A stretch of DNA of 64,000 nt from Bretschneidera sinensis (GCA_023935145.1 CM043698.1:78357001-78421000), one strand, 5' to 3'; numbered from the stretch's first letter, positions 11,801 to 26,800 are shown. Numbers and translations are program-made. The notes: generated by a model not told the origin, from the sequence alone.

Positions 11801-14800
11801 CCCCTGAAAACCTCTCGGAGAGGATCCAGGGTTTAATTTTTTTATCACTCTCTTTCTGGGAATTACTTTCTATTTTCCATTCTTACTGGTACAAACAGCT
11901 CTTGGCTTCAGACTTAGATGTGATTTCTACAGTGACATTGGAATGTCACTGTAACTTCAATGCAGGAAACAAATTCGAACAGGAAGAAGGGATCATCTGA
12001 AGTGGATTTTGAAAAAGCTTTAGCTTGAACCATTATCTAATGGAACAGGAAGAGAGACAAATCCCTGAGAAGACAGCTAACAATGAATATGGCAATCTTC
12101 TAGGGAATCCAACATCAGATAGGGTACATCACTATCCTAAGCAACAACTATTCCAATATCCTTCCAGCACTCCATTAGTCACAATGCTATCCCATCTTCT
12201 AGTCTTCAAACAACACTATGCTCCACCTGTCCCCGATTTCCGTGAGTTGGCTAAGGTATTAGAAGCTCCAAAGAGGCCTAAGTAGAACCACCAGTGGAAA
12301 AGGAGAAACGAACTCCAAATGTTAACCAGAGTACTCTTTTTCTTACCAATCACATAAGGTGAGAATAAATCCACATCCCTGATCCACTATTATTGATGAC
12401 CATGCTATTCATCATATTGGCCCTTGAATGCAGGAATAAAAATAGAATTGAACAGGGGATGGGGGACTAGGGAAGAAAGGTCTCAAGAAAAACTTACTGA
12501 ATCTAGATATCCAATCAACTACTCATCCAAATGACAACTAAAAGGCCAAAGAATCATAGAGATTCTTGATAATAACGACAGGGTGCACCACAACACACTT
12601 AAGTCCAGACACCCATCCACTTTGAAATTCTTTATCATCATCAGTCCCATTTTATGTCTCTTCACAGAAAAAAAATACATAATTTTCTTTGCATAATTGT
12701 GGGCATCACATACAACAAGATTACAGCATCTGAGCCTCATCACAATTACACACAATGCATACAAAGGAAATTCTCCTTCCTCTTTCCCACCATTCTGCCC
12801 CACAACCCAACCTCTTCCCAACAAATGATGAATAAAGACACAGTGCATTCACAAATCACATTTCTTTTTATGGAAAGGTTCATTTGGGAAGGTAAGAACA
12901 TGGTACCTGAAGGATCAAACAAATACCATATACCACTGGCCGAAAATGAAATTAAACTGACAGCTTCAGGCATGCACCTTCTACTTAACGCTAATCAAGT
13001 AAATTACTTCATCACATATTCTACTGCTGAAGTGACAAATATCATAAGATTCATAACCAGCTACTTTTGGAAACATAAGAAAACCCATCAACGAATAAAC
13101 CAGGTAGAATTAAATTGACATAACAAATTCCTGCTGAAATCACAGGTGGAGATTGGATCTACAATATCCCAATCATCATCAAAAGATTGTTGACACAGAG
13201 ACACAAGTAGAGACAGAAGTAGCAATTATGATAGACCTTGAAGCTGTAGCACCAGAAATATGCGTGGCCAACAATATCTCAAGTTAGATGCTGAAGACAA
13301 GGTTTCCAAAAGCAAATTCTATCTACGAACAGCAGAGCTGGCACAAAACTGATTGGAACTTGAAAATGATTGATAACTAAAGAAACACTCAATAAAACTA
13401 AATGATAAGAAAAGCTAAAATCATCAGCTCTAGTATCCCTATTTCCTTCAATAGAGAAGGGTGTCTGTGAAATTGATGAAAATAAATAATTCATTCTATT
13501 TGCTATTTGCAGTTAACTCAATTATAGACATTGTTAAATTGTATGTGAGGTTGATACACATTATTGGTCTATTTCCTATCAGCTTAAGCTTTTGAGATAA
13601 TTGGTAACTAACATAGTATTAGAGCCAAAGGTATTGTATCCGAATCTTGATAACTCCTGATTGTGATGAATATTTAGTATGGTCTCTCTGGTTTGTGTTT
13701 GTTTTGTTTCTGTTTGAAGCTTCACGTACTAAGCACGTATCGTCTTTGGGGTTATGCACGTGAAGGGGAGTGTTAAATTGTACGTGAGCTTGATATAATT
13801 TGTCGGTCTATTTCCAATAAGCTTAAACTTTTGAGAAAATTGGTAACTGACAGACATCAAGGCAAATTAAAACAGCTCTCGTGGCCTTCTGCGAACTTCA
13901 TCTTAAGATAGTAAGTTTTCAATGATCATGGTCCTCCTAGAAACTACAGGCCTTTAAGGATATTCCAAATATTTTCAAAATATTTTTTTTATTTTCAAGA
14001 TATTACCTGTACAAGCATCTCCTGCTTTCCAACAGAGTTTACAAGAATAGAAAAAAGAGATAAATCAACTCCATTGGGCAGTATCGTAGCCTCTGCTAAA
14101 AGAATTGCAGCTGACATGCAACCCAACACTATAGCTAAGAGCTTTTCGAGTTCCTTTCTTAGCATACATCTCCAAATGAACTCTGCAAGGAATTACTGAT
14201 GATGTGAGTATTAACTAATTAAACTTTAAATTGATGACCATACAAGATCTATTAGGACAGCTACGTAATAAGGCCATTTCTTTGAAATTTCATTTACATA
14301 CTTGAAGAGCACTGTTCAATTTGTCCTGGCATAGTAGATGATTATAGCATGCACGGTATTATTTCTAGAATTTCAACAATTGACATCATTTCATTTCACT
14401 CTAAAAATGTTAATCTCAATTTTCTTTTCTTTTCTAGCACCTCCAAGTTTAAGAAGAGCAGACTTGTAACTTCAAAGTTAAATAAGACAAATTGAATCAT
14501 TTTATTGGTTTAGTCACAGTCTCACGGAACCTTCCTTCAATGTAGCTACAGCCACTCAATGAACTAGCAAATTTTGTGCATCCAGATGCTTAGGATTAAT
14601 CTGAATCCTCAGGAGTAAGGATGACAGCTAATTAGGTCACGAACAGTGATTCTATTGATAATAAAGAAAGAGAATTCTTGGTTCAGTTCTCAACCTTAAT
14701 GACAGAAAATGGGATTAATGAAATTCTATTGAGTCTTTCTGATATTGATCATTTATCAAAGAATGACCCTGGTTATCATATTATGCTACTTAGTTGACCT

Positions 14801-17800
14801 TCATAAAAGTATCTAATGAATTATGAATTCAATACATCCTGTTTACCAGAAAGACAAATATTCCTTGCTCCTTATCAAACAATCAGTTATTCACAAACTT
14901 TGTGTGAAAAACAAAAAAGCATAAAAATTTATAATATGATAATTACCAATCATATCAAGAGAAGACCCTAGTGTGCCTCTTCTTTCAGGCCTGAAGCTCG
15001 AAATATATTTCCTGCAGTATTGAAATATGGATAAGTAGCGTCAAAAGAAAGCATCAAAAAACTAACAGACATTTAAAACAGAAGTAATATGTGGTAATAA
15101 TTATGAAAATAACTACATTCATGTATAACTGATGTATCTCAAATGTGACAACATGATTTCAAAATTGAAATAATCTCATTGAATCAACCTTGTACCAACC
15201 AGTTTTGATTCTAACTTCCTTTTCTTAATGGACAATAAATTCACTGAAAAAAGAAAAAAGACGGTACAGCTCGAGTTCTCGGAAAGTATACAAGGAAATC
15301 ACCAAAGAAAAGAACAAGGAAAGAAGCAAAACTGTTGCTTAAGGTCTGAGACATCCAGAAATCCCACTCACCCCCCCTCCTAAAAAAACAAAATCAAGAA
15401 CAATTATGAGAAGCAAATCAAGGGTATAAATTCCTCAAAATCCAAAACTTAAGAGCATTTACCAAATGTTCTAACCCTTCACAAGCTCTGCTGTTTCTCA
15501 CCTTGCAGAAACTCTGTAAGAGACAAGGCAGAACCATCCTCCACACAAATAAATCTTTACCTGACCCATCATTCCTCTCCACCTAAAATACTTATCACAA
15601 TCTGTGTAAGGCATCTCCTGGTGGACTCCAAAAGTCACTGTTGGATTTCTACAAACACAACCAATAACCATACCTGATTTCAGCCCTTCTTTCTTGCCAC
15701 TTTCCAATTATCATATCAGTTCTTATTATATTTGCAATCTGACCAGCCAACAATCGATATTATTGACAAGAATAATTGAAAAAATTTCTCTTTATTATTG
15801 TTAATTATCTAAATACAATTTGTTGGAAACCGAGATTATGTTAGCGAGATTTAGGGGATTTGGTTATTGTAAAGTCTGTAGTATATTCATTAAGATTTAG
15901 TCAATGCATTAAAATAGGAAAGTAGTTAGGTTGTTTCCTTTTCTTATGCTTTGTATTCACCTATTTATAGGGGCACAATGTACATGATCTTTTATCAGAA
16001 TAAAGAAAATCATTTTATTCTCAACTTTATTCTTTCTTCATGGTATCAGAGTAGGGACTTATTCTCTAAAAAAAGGAAAAGAAAAACCCTAGCACCTTTA
16101 GCCGCCATTCACAATGTCTTCCGAAGTCACAGCCGAAACCCCCAAGAAAATTCCAGAAACCCTTCCTCCCAACCCTAATCCTGATTCTCATTCTGTTCAA
16201 ATTACCAACATCAAGTTGAATGGTGATAATTTTCTGCGATGGTCTCAATCCATCCAAATGTATACTCGGGGCCGTGGGAAAATTGGGTACCTGACTAGAG
16301 ACAAGCAGGAACCGACGAAGGAAGATCCATCCTATATGACCTGGGATGCTGAAAACTCTATGGTAATGACCTGGTTGGTCAATTCCATGGAAGAGGAAAT
16401 CAGCTCCAATTACTTATGCTATTCAACAGCCAAAGAACTCTGGGAAAATGTTAGTCAAATGTATTCGGACTTGGGAAATCAGTCCCAAATGTACGAATTG
16501 ACAATAAAACTCGGTGAAATCCATCAAAGAGAGGATCGTATCACCAAATACTTCAATTCCCTTAAGAGGCTGTGGCAAGATCTGGACTTATTCAACGATT
16601 ACGAGTGGAAGTCATCGGAGGACTGCAATCACAACAGGAAGCTGGTCGAAGACCATCAAATTTACAAGTTCCTGGCGGGTTTGAATATAGAATTTGACGA
16701 AGTCAGGAAGAGAATCATCGGTCGTCAGCCATTGCCATCTATCGGTGAGGTCTTTTCTGAGGTTAGAAGGGAAGAAAGTCGCAGGAATGTGATGATTGGA
16801 AAAAAGGGTTGCTGCCCCAGTGGAGAGTTCAGCCCTAATTGCATCCGATTCAACTGCAAACAAAGTCTTCAATCAGCAAAGGCAGAATGAAAGGCCTAGG
16901 ATATGGTGTGATTTTTGCAATAAGTCACGTCATACCCGAGACAATTGTTGGAAGATTCATGGGAAATCGGCAAACTGGAAGAGCAACAAGCCAACCCAAG
17001 GAACCTCCTATGCAAATGAAGCCGAGACAAGTCCTTTCTCTAAGGAGCAGATGGATCATCTTCTAAAACTACTAAAGTCCAATTCACTATCCAGTACTCC
17101 TAGTAGTGCTCTTGCACAAATAGGTAGCAATTCTAGTGCTCTATCTTGTAGCCAAAAATCTGCCCCGTGGATCATTGATTCAGGGGCATCTGACCACATG
17201 ACTTCTCTTCCCGATTTATTCCGTAAATATTCATGTTTATCTAAAACAGAAAAAATTAGGATTGCTGATGGCAGCTTTACACCTATTGAAGGAAAATGTC
17301 AAATTAAACTCTCAAAAAATATAACACTTGAATTTGTTCTTCATGTTCCAAAATTAGCCTATAATTTGCTATCTGTTAGTAAAATCTCCAAGGACTCTAA
17401 TTGTCGTGTTATTTTCTTGATTCTCACTGTGAATTTTAGGACCGAAACTCGGGGAGGATGATTGGCAGTGCTAGAATGGTTAACGGTCTTTACTACTTTG
17501 ATGAATGTTTTTCCGAAAATAAAAATGCTCAAGGCTATAGTGGTAGTGTTAGTTCAATTTCTGCTCGTGACAAAATAATGCTTTGGCATCTTAGACTAGG
17601 ACATCCTAGCTATCCATCTTTAAAACATTTATTTCCTGATTTGTTCAAAACTTTGGATTGTTATTCCTTTCACTGTGAGAGTTGTTTTCTATCAAAAAGC
17701 CGAAGAGCTACTTATTTGAAAAAACCGTATTGTCCTTCTAAACCATCCTATTTGATTCACAGTGATGTGTGGGGTCCCTCTCGGATCACTACTATGACAG

Positions 17801-20800
17801 GAAAAAAATGGTTTGTTACTTTTATAAACGATCATACTCGTCTTTGTTGGGTGTATTTGATGAATGATAAATTTAAAGTTAAAAATGTGTTTCAAGTTTT
17901 TCACAAAATTGTTGAAAACCAATTTGAATAAAAAATCTGTGTTTCATTCGGATAATGGGAAAGAGTATTTTAATGAATATCTAGGAAAAAAATTTCAAGA
18001 AAAAGGCATTTTGCATCAATCTACCTGTCGTGACTGATAGGTGCTTAAATATTCATATTTAAGCCCCTTAATTTACATTTGTTAAGTCCTAGTTTATGTT
18101 AATTTAGTCTATTTTACTTCATCTCTGTGTTTCACATGCTTTTGTAGGGTCTTGGAGAATAAAGAAGCATTTTTTGGCACTTAAAGGAAGAAATCTGGAA
18201 ATCCTGGAGCAACTGCTGGCTAAAGTGCGATCGAGCGTAGGCCCCGGTATGATCGAGAGCGTTCAAAGAAGGCTCAAGCGCAACTTTGCGATCGGGCGCA
18301 CACGTACGGGCGTGAACAGTAAAACAGCATAACCAGCTTTGGAAATAGAGGAGGTTTTGCGTTTTAGGAAGTTAAGGGTTTTCAGAGTCTTCTAGGGTTA
18401 TTCAACCCCTATAAATACACTTGTAAACACACAAAAAAGACATCCTTCTTTTTATCTTTTGCTTTGGCTTGAAGTTGTAAGCTTTGGAGAGGAATTGACA
18501 ACTCGTCTCCACAGTATTCTTCGGGTTTTATTTCTCAGTTTTAGTTTATGTTATAATGATGTTTATCATAGACAGCATGTGTAACTAACTCTTTATAGGG
18601 CTCGATTGAAGCCCTAATTATGCTTTCCCATGCATATATTCATTGATTATCTTTGCTAAATAGTCATATTATGATGTTTTATTGATTAACGCATGTTTAT
18701 ATTTAAATTCCTCATATGTGTGTGTCTGATCAACGTATGCATGTGGTACGGATTAGTTAGTTGAATCAATTTGGATGACCGAGTCCTAGATTCAACAAAA
18801 GTAACAAAAGATATCTTATCCGAATTCTTAGGTTAATCAACATGGGAAACCGGGAGTATATACCATACCCTAGGTCTCATGTGGTTATCGATTTCCACAG
18901 ACCTTATGCTCTCTTAAGGAACAACTCAGCATACGCCATGCTGAATCCCTTAAGAGAGAAAAGAATTAGAGTAGATACCATACCTAACTCGTTGCTCAAG
19001 GAGATCAATAGCTTAAAGAGTAGATACCATGCCCTTAGGTTGACAATTATTAGGTATTCATAGTATGGCTAGAGCATTGGGATATTACTTATTGGGAAAG
19101 TATGATTAGTGATGGATATCAAAGCCCTATGTTCTTATCATTATCAATCTAGACTTAATAATTATTTCTCTCTTTATATTGCGAACTTGATTTTAAAGAA
19201 CGAAATTTACCAATCCCTGTGGAGATGATCTCGCACTTGCACACTATACTACTATTGACCTTGTGCACTTGCAAGTAAAACTGTATGATTATTTGCTTAT
19301 TTATTTAGGTAGATAAACGCACAACAAGTTTTTGGCACCGTTGCCGAGGATAGCGCTAAATTTCTTTTTAGAATTATTGTTGTTTAGTTTAATCATCGTT
19401 ATTTGTTATTTTATTCTACTTTATTTTTATCAAAAATCTAAAAATTTGAAGTTTTTGTTTTTCACCTTTATTTTTTTTATTTCATCAAAACCTAATCGAT
19501 TTCTTTTCGTTTTCTGTTTCAGGCACGCCAGCAGAACTTTCTGTGCGAGCGCACCCTCCTATGCGATCGAGCGCAATTTAGGTAGAGAGTTACCCGGGTA
19601 GCAGTGTTTAACTGCTGCACTTAAGAGATTATCACCAATTCATGCACAGGTGTCGATCCAAGCATCCAACGTTCTTCCCCCTTGATACTGAGCTTGAGCG
19701 GACTATCCAACAGAGGCTTAGAGACAACTCCGAAGAGGTAGAAAAAATTGGCGAAGAAGTACCAATGGCGGAACAAATCGAAAATCAGTAAACCTCCTGA
19801 GCGAAGGCTGATGAAGCAATCCTTCATCCCACTCAACCTTGATCAGCCATCGTGTATTGCTTATCAACCTGAGGCAGAAGACAACTATTACATATCTCCG
19901 CAAATATTGAGTGCATTGACTCACTTTAGAGGTACACCTAATGAGGATCCACACTTGCACCTTCGAGAGTTCTTTGATCTTTGCAAGTTCCAGCACATCC
20001 GAGGCTTAAACCAAAAAGGAATAAGGTTAATTTTGTTCCCTTTTTCCTTAAAAGATAATGCTAAACTGTGGTATGGTTCTTTGACTGCAGTTTCTATCCA
20101 CACTTGGGAGGAGTTGGCTAGCAAATTCCTAAGGAAATTTTTCCCAACCCAAAAAACGAGGCAAATGAGGAAGGAGATTCAGTCCTTCCAACAAAAGGAT
20201 GGAGGCCTATTCTTCGAAGCATGAGGACACTTCAACGAGCTGCTACTCAAATGTCCACATCACAACCTACCTCAAGATGAACTGGTACAAGCTTTTTATG
20301 AAGGTTTGAGTGATACTAACAAAAGTATTGTTGATTCAGGTTGTGGAGAGTTCTGATGGAGAAAAGCAGCGAAGAAGCTATGGAGCTCTTCGAAACCCTA
20401 AGTGAACACACTCAGTATTTCTCCTCTCGAGGAAGACATGTAACCAAGAGTAAGGGTATGTATGAGGTAAATTTAAACGGAGGATCGTCTCCTCAAATAG
20501 CTGTTGTGGAGAGGAAACTAGACCTATTGGTTAAAGCTATGGCTGCCCAGAACACCTCACTTAACCTACCAGCTACACCACTCCAGGTATGTGTTATTTG
20601 CTCACAATTTAATCATAATACTGATACATGTCCCTTGTATTCATCTGCAGATCATGAGCAAGCAAACTTTGTGGGACCAAACAATTATCCGTCGAAGAAC
20701 AATCCTTATGCAAACACTTACAACCATGGATGGCGGAATCACCCAAATCTTTCGTGGAGCAACAATCAGAACAGTTAAGGGCAGCAAAGAAACTTCCAAC

Positions 20801-23800
20801 CAGCAGCCCAATCTATTCCCAAACCAAAGAAGAATGACCTCGAAAGTCTTGTGAGGCAATTGACATCTCAGCAGCAACAACTAATGACTTCACACGAACA
20901 GTTCATGGAAGAAACTAGACAATTTCGGACTGAGATGAGAAAAATCACTACCAAACATGATCAAACCATTCAAGGACTAGAGGTACAAATGGGGCAATTG
21001 GCCAAGGAACTGAGTACCAGAAAACAAGGAGAGCTTCCAGCCCAGCCACTACCTAATCCAAGAGGACATCAGCAACTGAATGTTGTGACAACCTAAAGAA
21101 ATGGTAAGATCATCGGCAGTGATAAGCTTGTACAAGCATCTCCAAATAGTACATCTACATCTAAGGTAAGTGAGATGGAGACGGTGAATGCACCTCCACC
21201 TTTCCCCCAAAGGTTAGTAAAACCTAAGAAAGGGACTAAACTGATTGATATTTTTTAAATTTTGAGAAAAGTAGAAGTCAACATTCTCTTATTAGATGCA
21301 ATTAAACAAATTCCTGCATATGCTAAGTTTTTAAAAGATTGTTGCACTAATAAAAGGAAGTTTCAGGAGCATGAGACAGTTGCACTGACTGAAGAGGTAA
21401 GTGTTGTGCGATTAAGAAAATTACCTCCAAAGCTTAAAGATCCAGGTCATTTTACTATTCCTTGTAGGATAGGTGATCAGCTATTTGAACAAGCACTACT
21501 GGATCTAGAGGCAAGTGTCAATCTACTACCATATAGTGTATTCGAGACACTAGGTTTGGGGGAGCTTCAATCAACCTCCATCACTTTGCAATTGGCTGAC
21601 AGAAGCATCAAACGACCGAGAGGCATTCTTGAGGATGTTTTGGTAAGAGTAGGTAAATTTATTTTACCTGCTGATTTTATTGTCTTAGATATGGAAGAAT
21701 GTCATATGCCATTACCACTCCCCACCATCTTAGGAAGACCATTTATGATCACTACTGACACAAATATTAGTGTAAAAAAAGGCATTGTCACTATGAAAGT
21801 AAATGATGGGGAGATGGAATTCAAAATATTTAATACATTAAAATCAACCAAAAATGATAATGAGTGTTCTAATGTAAGCTTAATGCAAGGTATTGTTGAG
21901 AAAGTTTCTCAGGTTCATCACACTGTTCCATTGAAGACCATCCCCAACCATGATGACACAAGATTGGACATTAGGCTAGAGTATGACGATGTGATTAAAG
22001 ATATCAATAGAGCTATGCACCCCATCAAGTAAGTATAATCCTCGAGTTGAAAATCTTGAACTTACTAATACTACTTTTCCCTATTTTATTGACTAGGCAC
22101 CAAAATTAGAGACGAAATAGCTGTCAATAGCACTGGAGCCACCTGATGTGGGCTCTAAGTGCCCCCTTCAACGGGAGTAGCACTGTATCAAGAGAGCGCT
22201 TAAGATGTTCCACCCTTGACAATCATGTAGCTCAAGCGCCTCTACTGAGGTTAGTGGTACTGAAGCCACTACAAGTACGGTATGGTTGTACAGTTGTTAA
22301 TTTTTCTCATTATTGTTTCATTGTTTGTCTTTTTATATTTTCAACTTAGCAGCACTTTTTGCCTTGCGCTCGAGCACACTACATAGTGTGTTCGAGCGCA
22401 CAAGTGCGATCAAACGCACTTCACAGTGCGATGGAGCACACTCGTGGCAGACAGTCATGTGATGGTTTTAAAACCACACTTCCCTCACTCACCCCTTCTC
22501 CTTCACCATACACTCCAGCACACTCACTCTCTTTCCCTTAAATCACACGCACTCTCCCTTTCACACAACACTCCTCCTCTAACTCACTCTCATTTTACAT
22601 CACCCCATCCCACATTACTCTCACTTATCATCATCATCATCTCCACATTTCACCCACACACTGCACCAACTCCGTGACTCCAGGTATATCCAATTCCACT
22701 TTTCTTTTTCTTTTCTATTTAATTATGCACAATCACCCACGTTTTTAATTGTTCCCAATTATTTACATATTTCCTGTGTTGTGTGGTTGTCTTTCGTGTT
22801 TACAGGAGGTTGAAGATTGTGTTAGTGGGCTACCCACAGCTTCCAACTTCTGTCGCCCATAAGCTGTTGTACAAAAAGTCTGACTGTGTACGATCGAGCG
22901 CACGGTGTTTGCGATCGAGCGCAGAGTCCAAGGTGATCGAGCGCACATATTCGTGATCGATCGCAATTTTGACAGAAACCAAGATAAACATGTCAAAACA
23001 ATCCACCTCCACCTCCCGTGCTTCGAGCAGCCGTGCCCAATCTTCCAGGCCAAGCTTCGAGCAAAGAGAGCTATTATTCGAGACCACTTTCAATATCGAT
23101 GAAGTCTTCAAGCACATGGACGCCACTCAATGGGCAGTCCAAGCATTTAAACATCAGGGGCTAAAAAGGTTATTTAAGCCAGTTTGCTCGACTGCTTACA
23201 CCCAGCTTATAGTCCAGTTTTATGAGCATATATCGTTCGACTGCAGCAGACCGAGAATCTTGACTTCTTCAGTCCATAGCACATCCATAGAGGTGACCAG
23301 TACCGACATAGCTGCTGCTCTTCACTGCTGTGATGAGTCCCCTCCGGAGGACGCCGATATCAAGGAGCAGCCGGAGTCTTTTGCCTTGTCTACGATCATC
23401 GAGGACATGTGCACTGAACAGTACGCTGATAGACACAACAATGCGGCAAGCCGATCAAAGTTGCCTCCACGGCTCTGGCCCGTGGACACCATCCTCCAAC
23501 AAAATGTGTGCCCATTGGAGCACAAGACACAGAAGAGAGACCAGTTTCTACAGACATTGTATGCCTTCCACAGAGGCCACTGGTACTCTATCCCAACTGT
23601 CATTTGGAGTCAGTTACATAAATTCTGGGATCATGTCCATGGCCGCCAGACCACCATGGCCAATGCATGAGGGCTCCCATTCTCATTCCTACTATCATAC
23701 ATCCTCAAGAAGAAAGGGATTAAGGGGACCACCAGCGATGAACCAGTGCAAGAGTATCCCTTCTTTGGGAAGGCTCAGTGGACACATAGCCTCTCGCACA

Positions 23801-26800
23801 TGCCTCGAAGACTCCTAGCACCTGCACCTGCAACTGAAAGGATTGAGGAGGATCATATGAAGACAGAGACCCCCGCAGTTAGCCCATTGCGAGAGGAGGA
23901 CCATCCGAATATGGGACCCACTGAGTCCCAGCACTTTCTCGCTGAGTTGTCCTCTTTCCGAGGTGAGGTCTCCGCAGCTACTTCATTAATCCATCAGCGG
24001 ATAGATGGGTTGGAGGCGCAGTTTGCACGACAGGAGGCAATGCTATAGGCCATCCTTGATCGCCTGCCTCTGGCGCCCGGTACCTCTTCGACTGCACCAC
24101 CCGACGATCAGCAGTGAGAGGATACCCCGTCTGGCTGAAGACGTAAAACTTAGCGCTCATGGGAAGCACCCCAAAGCATATCATTTTTAGTATTTCATTT
24201 TATTGTTAGTATTTACTTTTATATCTATTTATTATTACTTGTTTTCCAGTTTATATTTGTTTTTCTTTTTCAAAGACATAGTCAGTGCATCCAGTTCAAG
24301 TTTGGGGGCGTGCTACGAGCCATGCCTGCCATTGAGTTCTACATCTCCCAGGTCAAATCCTTCTATGCTTCTCACACATTGAGGACAATGTGCAATTTAA
24401 GTTTGGGGGTATGGGGACGCACTCACACACACTATGTCCCAATTTTTGTTTTCATAGATAAATGCATGTTCATTCTGTTCCGAAAATTTTGGATGATCTA
24501 AACAAACAATATGATTTGACTTCATAAGTGAGCTTAATACCTTGAACATATGAGCCAATAATTAAGTTTTGAACCTTAATCACTTACTTGTAGGCATTTT
24601 AGGATTCACAAGTTTGACCTAAACTAACACAAGCACATTAGCACATAGTTGTGTGGGGTATGATATGTAATTTTAATTGTATGTTTCTTTGGCTTGATTG
24701 TGAACCAGATGACCTGTTAGATTAACACTTTGGCATAGGAAAATAGAAAAAAAAATTGTTATTGCTCAAAAAGAAAAGTGCTCCTAATGATCATTAAACA
24801 AACTTTCTACTGAGTAACTGGCTCTCTTGCCTCAGTAAGCAGTAATTGTCACGTCAAAATGTGGGAATTTTGCTCACAATGATCATTAAAAAGAACTTTC
24901 CACTGAGTAACTGGCCCTCTTGCCTCAATAAGCAGCGAGCGTCACGTCAAAATGTTGAAATTCTGAGTGGTAGCATTAATACCAATTAGTTTCGTAGCCT
25001 TTTTTACTCGAGTTAGTAAGTCCTTAGGGGTGTTTTTACACCTAATGCCCTAAAACCATCTGGTTTGGGAGTCATTAGCTAAATACTCGCTACATGAGTC
25101 AAATAGAAAGCTTAAGGGAACTAAACCTGGCAAAAATCTCACAATAAAAGAAAAGAAGAAAAACCATGCCATTTTTGTTGGTTCTAATAGGAAATTTGGT
25201 GAATCTTGAGACATCGAAACACTACACATTAGAATTATTTGGAAACCTAATCTTTTATGTGCTAATTCACCACACACTAAAGTCAAACTTGTGATGTCTT
25301 AACCTGCCTCATGAAAGTGATCTGCGTTCAAAACTCTTATTCATTGCAAAGATGTGTTTGTACTTGTTAAGCTTGCTCATGAATGCACATCATGGTTTTG
25401 TGTGATACCTAAACTTTTGTGGACACCATGAATATTGGATTTATCTGTGTCTTTATTTTTTTCATTCTAATTTTTTGTCTTGTGTTGCTAAGGGACTAGT
25501 AATATGTAAGTTTGGAGGTGTGATAGGTGCTTAAATTTTCATATTTAGGCTCCTTAATTTATATTTGTTAAGTCATAGTTTATGTTAATTTAGTCTATTT
25601 TACTTCATCTCTATGTTTCACATGCTTTTGTAGGGTCTTGGAGAATAAAAAAGCATTTTTTGGCACTTAAAGGAAGAAATCTAGAAATCCTGGAGCAGCT
25701 GCTGGCTAGAGTGCGATCGAGCGCACCAGTGCTCGTGCGCACACAAAGAAGGCTCGAGCGCAACCTTGCGATCGAGTGCACAACGACTGCGATCGAGCAC
25801 ACATATACGGGTGTGAACAGTAAAACGGCAGAACCAGTTTTGGAAATAGAGGAGGTTTTGCATTTTAGGAAGTTTAGGGTTTTCAGAGTCTTCTAAGGTT
25901 ATTCAACCCCTATAAATACACTTGTAAACACACAGAAAATACATCCTTCTTTTTATCTTTTGCTTTGGCTTGAAGTTATAAGCTTTGGAGAGGAATTAAC
26001 AACTCATCTCCACAGTATTCTTCAGGTTTTATTTCTCAGTTTTAGTTTATTTTATGATGATGTTTATCATAGACAGCATGTGTAACTAACTCTTTATAGG
26101 GCTCGATTGAAGCCCTAATTATGTTTTCTCATACATATATTCATTGATTACCTTTGCTAAATAGTCATATTATGATGCTTTATTGATTAACGCCTATTTA
26201 TATTTAAATTCCTCATATGTGTGTGTCTGATCAATGTATGCATGTGGTATGGTTAGTTAGTTGAATCAATTTGGATGACCGAGTCCTAGGTTCAACAAAA
26301 GTAACAAAAGATATCTTATCCGAATTCTTGGGTTAATCAACATGGGAAACCGAGAGTATACACCATACCCTAGGTCTCATGTGGTTGTCGATTTCCACAA
26401 ACCTTATGCTCTCTTAAGGAACAACTCAGCATACGCCATGCTGAATCCCTTAAGAAAGAAAAGAGTTAGAGTAGATATCACGCCTAACTCATTACTCAGG
26501 GAGATCAATAGCTTAAGGAGTAGATACCATGCCCTTAGGTTGACAACCATTAGGTATTCATAATATGGCTAGAGCATTGGGACATTACTTATTGGGAAAG
26601 TATGATTAGTGGTGGATATCAAAGCCCTATGTTCTTATCATTATCAATCTAGACTTAATAATTATTTCTCTCTTTATATTGCAAACTTGATTCTAAAGAA
26701 CGAAATTTACCAATCCCTGTGGAGATGATCTCGCACTTGCACACTATGCTACTATTAACCTTGTGCACTTGCAAGTAAAATTGTACGATTATTTGTTTAT

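Noticed and set aside
12654..13118. 154-codon plus-strand frame
   Set aside because: It lies in intron 9 of the LMBR1-type gene, has no recognisable motif, and an overlapping antisense frame is equally long.
18842..19063. 73-codon reading frame present in both Athila-1 LTRs (also 26342-26563)
   Set aside because: The two copies are identical by descent as LTRs, and the third LTR at 55918 has a stop five codons after the same ATG, so there is no sign of selection for a protein.
22990..24048. True retroviral envelope gene in Athila-1
   Set aside because: It is in the env position but shows no signal peptide, membrane span or cleavage site, and its motifs match the putative plant transposon protein domain instead.
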